Shown one piece after another: positions 57,169 to 64,000 of a stretch of 64,000 bases of DNA. The DNA comes from Craterostigma plantagineum (lineage: Eukaryota; Streptophyta; Magnoliopsida; Lamiales; Linderniaceae). Position numbers and translations under genes: made by a program. A model generated the notes under the pieces. The model was not told the DNA's origin. It did no database searches and saw only the letters and a program-made list of their open reading frames with translations. Positions within the stretch are counted from its first letter, which is position 1. Every line of letters starts with the position of its first letter. The DNA lies in the NCBI GenBank assembly GCA_027422505.1, contig JAPQWV010000688.1, forward strand, positions 1 through 64,000. Reading direction: 5' to 3'.

Positions 57169-59930
57169 ATGACAGCCCCAGTGCAGTCGAAGAACCACCT
57201 CGATTTCGCTAATTCAGAAGCGCCTTCGAACTACATCGCCGGGATAGGACGTGGTGCGACGGGATTCACGACGCGTTTTGATATTGAACCAGCCCGTGGT
57301 TCCTCGTACCTTCCTGATCGGACGATCGGTCAGCCACCTCCTGGCGGTGGTGCTCTGAAGGATGACGGCGATGAGAAGTTTGATGTTTCGAGGGGATAGA
57401 CGCTAGTCTCTTTGCTACGGGCGATTACGAAGAAGAGGATAAAGAGGCTGACGCTGTTTGGGATGCGATTGACGAGAGGATGGGTTCGAGGAGAAGAAAT
57501 CGTAAAGAGGCTAGGTTGAAGGAGGAGGTCGAAAATTACCGGATTTTCTAATCCGAAGATCAGCGAACAGTTCGCTGATTTGAAGCGAAAATTGCGCACC
57601 CTATCCGCCGATGAGTGGGATAGTATACCTGAAATAGGCGATTATTCATCGAGGAATAAGAAGAAGAAGTTTGAGAACTTCGTCCCAGTTCCCGACACTT
57701 TGTTAGAGAAGGCTAGGCTGGAAAAACAGCATGTGAGCTCATTCGATCCCAATAGTCGAGCGTTGGGTGGGGCTGATTTGACGGCAGTGGGCGAAGGAAG
57801 TGACGCCGTTGTCTCTGAAGTTGGATAGGTTGTCTGAAACTGTCTCGGGCCAGACAGTGGTTGACCCAAAGGGTTATCTCACCGATTTGAATAAGAGTAT
57901 GAGGCTCGTTAATGGCGTGGAGGTCTCAGATATGAGGAAGGCAAGGCTGTTGTTCAAGTCCATAGCACAGACGAATCCAAAGCATCCACACGGTTGGATC
58001 GGAGCTGCGAGGCTGGAAGAGGCCGATGGTAAGATCAGGGAAGCTCGTCTGTTGATCGAACGAGGTTGTAACGAGTGTCCGAAGAGCGAGGATATGTGGT
58101 TGGAGGCTTGTCGATTGGCAAAGCGCGACGAGGCAAAGGCTGTGATCGCCAGGGGCACAAGGGCGATCCCTAACTCGGTGAAGCTTGGATGCAGGCTTCA
58201 TGGCTCGAGAAGTCCATCGCAACTCAGAGGCGGGTTTTGTTCGAAGGCCTCCATCGTAATAAGAATTCGGTGGAACTGTGGAAGGCTGCGGTCGACCTCT
58301 CCGTGGACGACGAGGCGAGAACTCTGCTTCGTAGAGCAGTGGTGTGCTGCCCGCTCCACGTGGAGCTATGGCTGGCACTCGCTAGGCTGAAGAAATACGA
58401 TGATGCGAAGAATGTGCTGAACGAAGCAGCGAAGAAGCTTCCCAAGGAGCCTGCGATTTGGATCGCTTTTGCAGAGTTGGAAGAAGCCAATGGAAGCGAC
58501 GAAGATGTGGTCGAACAGACAATGAGAAAAGGGATTAGGGTTTTGCTTGAAAAAGGCCTAAAGATCGACGGAGAGACGTGGATGAAAGAGGCTCAGGCTG
58601 CTGAGAAGGCTGGCTCTACCTTAACCTGTCGAGCTATCATCCATAACACGATTGAGGTTGGCGTGGAAGAAGAAGAAGAAGAAGATAGGAAGAGGAATTG
58701 GGTTGCTGATGCCAAAGAGTGTATGGAGAGGGGTTCTATCGAGACGGCAAGGGCCATCTTTGCCCATGCTCGCAAGGTTTTCCCGACGAAGAAGAGCGTA
58801 TGGTTCGGCACTGCTCAGCTTGAAAAGAGCTACGGTACGAAGGAGTCTCTAGATGCTCTTTTGCAAGAGGCTGTCGAGCGCGTACCTCAGGCGAAGCCCT
58901 ATGGCTTATGGCTGCCAAAGAAAAGCGGCTCGCCGGCGATGTGCCTGCGGCTAGGGGTATTCTTGGAAAAGCACGCGTTGCTGTTCCTAACTCAGAGGAG
59001 ATCCTACTTGCTTCGATTAGCCTCGAGCTGGAGGCCCACGAGCCCGAACGCGCTCGGGAGCTCCTCGCAAAGGCCCGAGAAATGGGAGTAAGAACGGAGA
59101 GAGTTTTGATGAAATCTGCTATCGTGGAGAGACGACTTGGCAACGCTGACGAGGAGAGGAGGCTTCTGAACGAAGCCCTGAAGCAGTTTCCCTCGTTCTT
59201 CAAGCTATGGTTAATGCTCGGTCAGTTGGAGGAACGTCTTGGGAACTTGGAGAAGGCAAAGGAGGCGTACAAACTGGGCTCGACGAACCACTGCCCTCAC
59301 TGCATCCCTCTGTGGCTCTCCCTCGCGCGCCTCGAGGAGGCGGCGGGTGGGCTCGGGAAAGCCCGGGCTGTCCTCACCATGGCCCGAAGGAAGAACCCTC
59401 AGAACCCCGAGCTGTGGCTCGCTGCGGTTCGAGCTGAGGCTCGAAACGGCTACAAGAACCAAGCCGACGTGTTGATGGCCAAGGCACTTCAAGAATGCCC
59501 CTCTAGCGGGATCTTATGGGCAGCTTCCGTCGAAATGGCTCCTCGACCTGAGCAGATGACTAAGAGCAGAGACGCGTTAAAGAATTGTGGGGACAATAAA
59601 TCCCACGTCGTTGCAGCTGTGGGGAAAGTATTTTGGCAGGAGAGGAAACTCGTCCAGGCCCGTTCTTGGTTCGGCCAGGCTGTGGCTATTGAGCCTGACG
59701 TTGGTGACTTTTGGGCTCTGTACTACAAATTCGAGCTACAGCACGGCAATGGGAAGACTTTGAAGGATGTGTTGAGTAGGTGCAGTTCGGCGGAGCCTAA
59801 GCATGGCGCGAAATGGCAGGCTTTGTCGAAAGCTGTGGATAATTCTCAGCAGAAGACTGAAGTTATACTGAAGAAGGTTGTGGTTGCTATGGGGAAAGAG
59901 ATGATGATGGAACGTGCGGCGGAGGCCTAA
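57169..59930 (+). pseudogene. PRP6/STA1-like spliceosome protein copy with five frameshifts
   Basis: An intronless segment that, read across frames, gives about 900 residues of the U5 snRNP protein PRP6 (STABILIZED1 in Arabidopsis). The PRP1 N-terminal domain (NYIAGIGRGATGFTTR, EQFADLKRKLRTLSADEWDS, VVDPKGYLTDL) is followed by many HAT/TPR-like repeats (IPNSVK, CCPLHVELWLALARL, FFKLWLMLGQLEERLGNL, NPQNPELWLAAVRAE, DFWALYYKFELQHG). Frame changes lie near 57390-57412, 57540-57548, 57793-57825, 58180-58186 and 58890-58900. The roughly 90-residue ubiquitin-like N-terminus and an internal GG...TPV segment are missing. Few stops occur within segments, so decay is recent or some shifts are assembly errors. 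An intact STA1 is expected elsewhere in the genome. Confidence 0.82.
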
Positions 59931-59985
59931 GCATGTCTTTTTGTTCAATTTCTGGTAATCTTCTTCTCCTTCTGTGTTTAGTTAG

Positions 59986-59986
<1 letters not shown>

Positions 59987-60031
<45 letters not shown>
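59987..60031. repeat. (TA)n microsatellite
   Basis: About 22 uninterrupted TA dinucleotides just after the PRP6-like copy. Confidence 0.9.
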
Positions 60032-60033
<2 letters not shown>

Positions 60034-61085
60034 CTTCTAAGCTTTTCTTTGGGGGCCTAAATTGTGTTATTATAATTCTCTTAGTTGGGAATGGGATGTT
60101 TCTTGATGGGAATTTTAGTAGTTATTAACTAATAATATTGATGGTTTTGAAGAGAGGTGACATGATATTCAAATCTAACGTCTACCGTGAGTGTAATGAC
60201 ATGAGAGTTAAACATGTACCACCATTGCGAACGCGAGGATTTTGAGGTAATATATCATTTTTCATCATCGTACCCTTAACATATCTTGATTCTTCTTCTC
60301 CATCGTCTTCTTCATCATAAAAAATCCATAAACTTTGACCTTTGTCTATCTCTCTTTCCTCTTGTCATTTCTTTGATTAAAGCCAACTGAAAATCAAGCT
60401 CCAGCTTTTCTCAACTCAAACCATGTATCATTGAAAAGGGTTCGGTTCTCACCCTTCTCATGAGATAACACACACAGACAGGTATTGCAAGATTTTTTTT
60501 CCTCTTTCATGAAAAGTTGGTAATTTGTTGATGTGGGTCTGCTCGCCGTATACCATTCTTGTTTCGTTCTCCGTGATTATGCATAATAGCCAACAATATG
60601 TAAAAAAACCATCATCTTTAATCATGGGCTGAACCCCCATTATCCGTAATTGCCATTCTATTATTCTCCTTTTCTCTCCAGAAAATCATCGCTGAAAAAA
60701 AAAGATGTTAGAATATCACGTTGTTTTATCATTCTGACTTTTTTCGATCCTTAGCCAACGAATTTTATTGGAACATGCTCAATGATTGTAGTTATATTGG
60801 ATTTATCATTATGTTTCCAACTTTTTGTTAATTTAATGTCAGTTAGGCTGATGAAGTAAGAACCATGCTGGGACAGAACCAGGCAAGAGGAAGAACCAGC
60901 ATGGTCACATACATAATTAGACTCACAAAATACACAGTTACCTCAGCCCTTCAGTGAGTAAAGATCGTATTGATTCTCTTATTCTACTCTTGCCCCGTTT
61001 GTTTAACTCCCTCCTCCCATGCATTCAAAAGTATCTTTAGCTCTACGATAAATTCTGGGATCTCATATGACTTTTAGCTAATGCT
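60032..61085. other. Spacer before the ELMO gene, no gene seen
   Basis: AT-rich DNA that probably includes the promoter and 5' UTR of the ELMO-domain gene. A short perfect inverted repeat (ACCATGCTGG at 60862-60871 and its complement at 60896-60905) could form a small hairpin. Confidence 0.5.
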
Positions 61086-62457
61086 ATGGTTGGGCCGCGT
61101 GCATTCTTTGGAGGCTTATTTAGCCGAGCCAGCTACAGAAAATTTGGAAGCGACAGATTTCCCAACCATAGCTTAACTCAGATTCAGGTAAACAAAATGA
61201 TCACGTCTCCTATGATCTGAGTGAATCTCAATGCCACAGTTCATCATATCACCATTTATAATCTCATAAGAATGAAATAACTATGGTTTTTGGCATTGCC
61301 CTTTGTGAACCCTTTTAGGAAAAAAGACTGCATAGACTCAAAGAAAGACTAGGAGTACCTTTTGATGAGGATCGCGCTGATCATCAGGTATGTACTCAGA
61401 AAGAAAGATGGTGATTCTACCAATAAAAAAAAAAGAAAAAAGAAAAAACTACTGCTCAAAAGGTGATGATATCTCTCTGCTTTTGCTAGCAAGCTCTCCA
61501 AGACTTGTGGGAAGCTGCTTTTCCAGATATTAAGCTTAACAGATTGATCTCTGAGCAGTGGAAAGATATGGGCTGGCAAGGGCATAACCCATCAACTGAT
61601 TTGAGGTGAGTCGTTACTTTGGACACAAATGTTCTACTGCATCATCTTTATATTCTTCATGTAATATGGCCTATTTAATTACCTTAGGAGCTATGGATTC
61701 TTATCTGTCGAAAATTTGCTCTTTTTCGCCAGGACTTACCCGGTACTTTCAGATCATTTCTTGTCTTCTTTTCCAGATTAAAAGAATATCAGTTTCTTTT
61801 CCATCGTATTTCCACTAAGATAGAAACATTTGAAGGTTCCTTTTCGTAGGTTGCTCCTAAAACAAGTAGGAGCACGCGCCGAATGGGAGTACCCTTTCGC
61901 TGTCGCTGGCATTAACATAACCTTTATGCTGATACAGATGTTGGATTTGCAATTAGGTGATTCTACATTTCTCAGATCTTTTCACTGTATGCGTATATAT
62001 AAAAAAAAGATTACGACCCAATTTTTCTACTTGTCTGCAGAGAAACCGAGATGTCGTCCCGGGCATAATTTTGTTAAATTAGTCGGAGGTAAAACGACAA
62101 AGATGAACCCATTAACCTTCACTGCCCGAATTTTCGGGGTATCGATGGTTGATCAGCTTCGATTCTTTCTGCAGAAGATGAAGAGGCATTCGACATACTC
62201 TACTGCATGGCCTTTGCAATGATGGATGCTCAGTGGCTTGCAATGCAGGCTTCATACATGGAGTTCAATGTAGCAGTTCTTACACACTCATTTGCCCTGT
62301 TCTTACAATCTCGGAAAAAGTTTCAAACTTTTTACGGTGAATTTAAAATCTTTTTCAGGAGGTTTTACAAGTGACAAGAACACAGTTAGAGAGAGAGCTT
62401 TCGCTAGAAGATGTTCATAAGATCAGAGACTTGCCTGCATACAACCTCTTGTATTGA
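61086..62457 (+). CDS. ELMO/CED-12 domain-containing protein
   Basis: Eight exons (61086-61187, 61319-61387, 61490-61605, 61688-61742, 61836-61956, 62041-62088, 62175-62269, 62359-62457) encode 234 aa with closed phases. The N-terminus MVGPRAFFGGLFSRAS and the ELMO domain blocks match plant ELMO proteins: LHRLKERLGVPFDEDR, EQWKDMGWQGHNPSTD, FLSVENLLFFARTYP, AEWEYPFAVAGINITFML, MDAQWLAMQASYMEFN and TRTQLERELSLEDVHKI. In animals ELMO works with DOCK to activate Rac; plant members are short, and some are Golgi-associated in pectin synthesis complexes. The role here is uncertain. The exon 5 acceptor at 61835 was chosen because it restores phase and gives TYPVPFRRLLLKQ. Confidence 0.9.
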
Positions 62458-62727
62458 TTAGCTGCAGAAATCATTTGCGCATTACTGCTACTGCTATTAC
62501 ACATTTTTTTTTTGTGTGTGTGGACAAACAAACAATCAGATTCGTTTGCACATTGCCTTACATATGATCCAACTAACAAATGCACTCGCAGATCTTGAAA
62601 TAAATCCCTAAACATTAACCCACTTACAAAGATTATGTTATCTGTGCAAGGAAGACAATAAACGCACCTATAATATAACTGAGCAATGAAGTAATGATAC
62701 CAAGAAAAAGTTCTAACGTCTCCTTCA

Positions 62728-63755
62728 TTAATAACGCCCAAAATCAGAGCTTTTCATCGTCTGCAAGTACCTCTCAACGACGCCCGCCTGAGGAAAATCA
62801 GTGTAGTAACCTTCGCCGACCACAACACCTTCTTCTGCGGCGATCCTCTCGACCTCCGCCTGAACCCGCCGCCCACTGACCCGACCCGTGTCTAATATAT
62901 TACAAGCCACCTCGATTGTACCTTCGCCGTGGGCCAAAGCCATGGACTCCACCGACTCAAGGCCGCCGCCACGGCCGCTGACTTTCAGGGCAATCCTCGA
63001 AGCCAAAGGCATGTCGTCGGAGAAGATGGGAACGTTGTAGTTGTCGACCCATTGGGTCGCACCGATCGTAATCACGCCCTTGTTTCTGACGGCGCGTGAC
63101 GGGCCCTCGTCGGGTTCTAGCGGTAGGGATTCTTGGTGGGGCCAGCCCGACCATTCGTTGCCCTGTGCGTTGTTGGGCTTGAAGTAGCCGAGCTTTCTTC
63201 TGATCGAGGCGAGGCGGCGGCGCTCGCCGTGCGCTGCGCCGTACAAGTACGCGGCGACTGTGGCGAGGAGCTAATTCCGTCGGAACGATGCGGTCCAAAC
63301 GAGGAAGAAAGAAACGATTTTTAACGCAGAATAACAGCTAACGAACCTTGAAGCTTCGAGCCCACGTCAGCAGCCAAAGATCTAGCAGTTCCGGCGACGC
63401 TATCCAGAGAAACGCCGGCCAAGGGAAAGAAGCAGACGTGGTCGACGACGCCGAGCCTGGGGTGGGTCCCACGATGAGTGTCGAGATCGATGGCGTCGAA
63501 AGCTGCCTTCACCATTTCAAACACTGCATTTTTCAACGGAGACGACGACGACGAGTCTTGATTGCTGCTGATTTCTTGACCCATATCGGCGACCAGCGTA
63601 TACCCAACTCTGTTGTAGGTTTCATCCACGAATCTGTTGATGATCGGCGCCGATCGACGATAGAGCTCCGCCGCTGTTTCAATGGCTTCGAGGGCTAGCT
63701 TGTTTCTGCTTTCTGATATGTACACTTTACAGCAAGTTAGCATTTGCTTCGACAT
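62728..63755 (-). CDS. Formiminotransferase-domain (FTCD-like) protein
   Basis: Two exons (63755-63347, 63257-62728) encode 312 aa. The formiminotransferase N-subdomain carries LTCCKVYISES, DETYNRVGYTLVAD, HRGTHPRLGVVDHVCFFP and SLAADVGSKLQ. The second exon continues YLYGAAHGERRRLASIRR, ELG-like LGYFKPN, PDEGPSRAVRNKGVITIGAT, VDNYNVPIFS and KVSGRGGGLESVESMALAHG. Animal FTCD passes a formimino group from glutamate to tetrahydrofolate. Plant homologues lack the cyclodeaminase part, as here, and their reaction is not well established. The acceptor at 63258 (CACAG) was preferred over the nearer TTAG because only it keeps frame. The start MSKQM is favoured over an upstream in-frame ATG at 63830. 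Confidence 0.9.
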
Positions 63756-63804
63756 GTTATCGCCTTCACTGTTGTAAATGTAATAAGATCGAGTTTGTGG
63801 ACTG

Positions 63805-63813
63805 TATTTATAG
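63805..63813 (-). promoter_or_regulatory. Putative TATA box of the FTCD-like gene
   Basis: CTATAAATA on the gene strand about 50 bases upstream of the chosen start codon. This also argues against translation from the ATG at 63830, which would lie upstream of the TATA box. Confidence 0.5.
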
Positions 63814-64000
63814 CAGATAATTTCCGGCAAAGAGAATAGGAATGAATAGCGTCAAAATGATCCCCCAAAGAATAAGCGTCCATTACAAACTGAAAGCAAT
63901 TAAGCTCAAGAAATCCAACATCAATAGTAATAATATCATAAAATACAATGACTTGTTCGACACATTCTAAAGAATAAACACAGATGAGAAGGGTTCTCTT

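Noticed and set aside
58652..59492. Overlapping frames within the PRP6-like copy
   Set aside because: They are shadows; the HAT-repeat frame explains the sequence throughout.
1..64000. CRISPR arrays, prokaryotic operons, integrated viral genes
   Set aside because: No spaced direct-repeat arrays, no polycistronic coding and no recognisable viral protein motifs. The only reverse-transcriptase-related sequence is the copia fragment.

Overview
This window is nuclear DNA of a flowering plant. It is AT-rich, its genes are split by short GT-AG introns, and the gene families are plant-typical (MAP70, AGC-VIII kinase, SnRK1 beta, LORELEI-like, SBP65-type LEA). It also carries a Stowaway MITE, a hAT-type MITE and a Cassandra-like LTR with an embedded 5S rRNA sequence. 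The gene set points to a eudicot. An asterid/Lamiales origin would fit the O-methyltransferase type, but that is only inference. No prokaryotic, CRISPR or viral features were seen.

Layout. 0.4-3.5 kb: a RAMP4/SERP1-like ER protein and a plant coiled-coil protein. 4.3-5.3 kb: a decayed DUF761-type gene and a partial second copy. 6.4-20.4 kb: an ordinary gene-dense stretch with MAP70, SnRK1 beta subunit, a SEC14-like lipid-transfer protein, a D6PK-type AGC kinase and a GPI-anchored GH17/X8 beta-1,3-glucanase. 20.6-21.7 kb: three small transposable elements in a row. 21.9-31.2 kb: a pectinesterase-inhibitor protein, a WAV3-like RING/vWA protein, a HUA1-like CCCH zinc-finger protein and an ALIS (CDC50) flippase subunit.

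31.2-48.3 kb is the dynamic part. An ancestral block, ALIS 3' half - LEA - sulfotransferase - flank, has been tandemly duplicated. The two copies then lost opposite pieces: unit 1 keeps ALIS and a frameshifted sulfotransferase but only the 3' end of LEA, and unit 2 keeps the complete LEA but only fragments of ALIS and sulfotransferase. Next come two intact, tandem class II O-methyltransferase genes separated by a copia fragment, microsatellites and MITE-like sequence.

49.1-64 kb is gene-dense again: a small multi-span membrane protein, a LORELEI-like GPI-anchored co-receptor, a DTW-domain tRNA-modifying protein, a CPBP/CAAX protease, tRNA-Val(TAC), a tetraspanin, a PRP6/STA1-like splicing-factor copy with five frameshifts, an ELMO-domain protein and a formiminotransferase-like protein.

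All exon models below were made by hand from splice dinucleotides, reading-frame phase and remembered family sequence. For every multi-exon gene called intact the exon phases close exactly. Functions are assigned by family. No gene was tested, and no database search was run.
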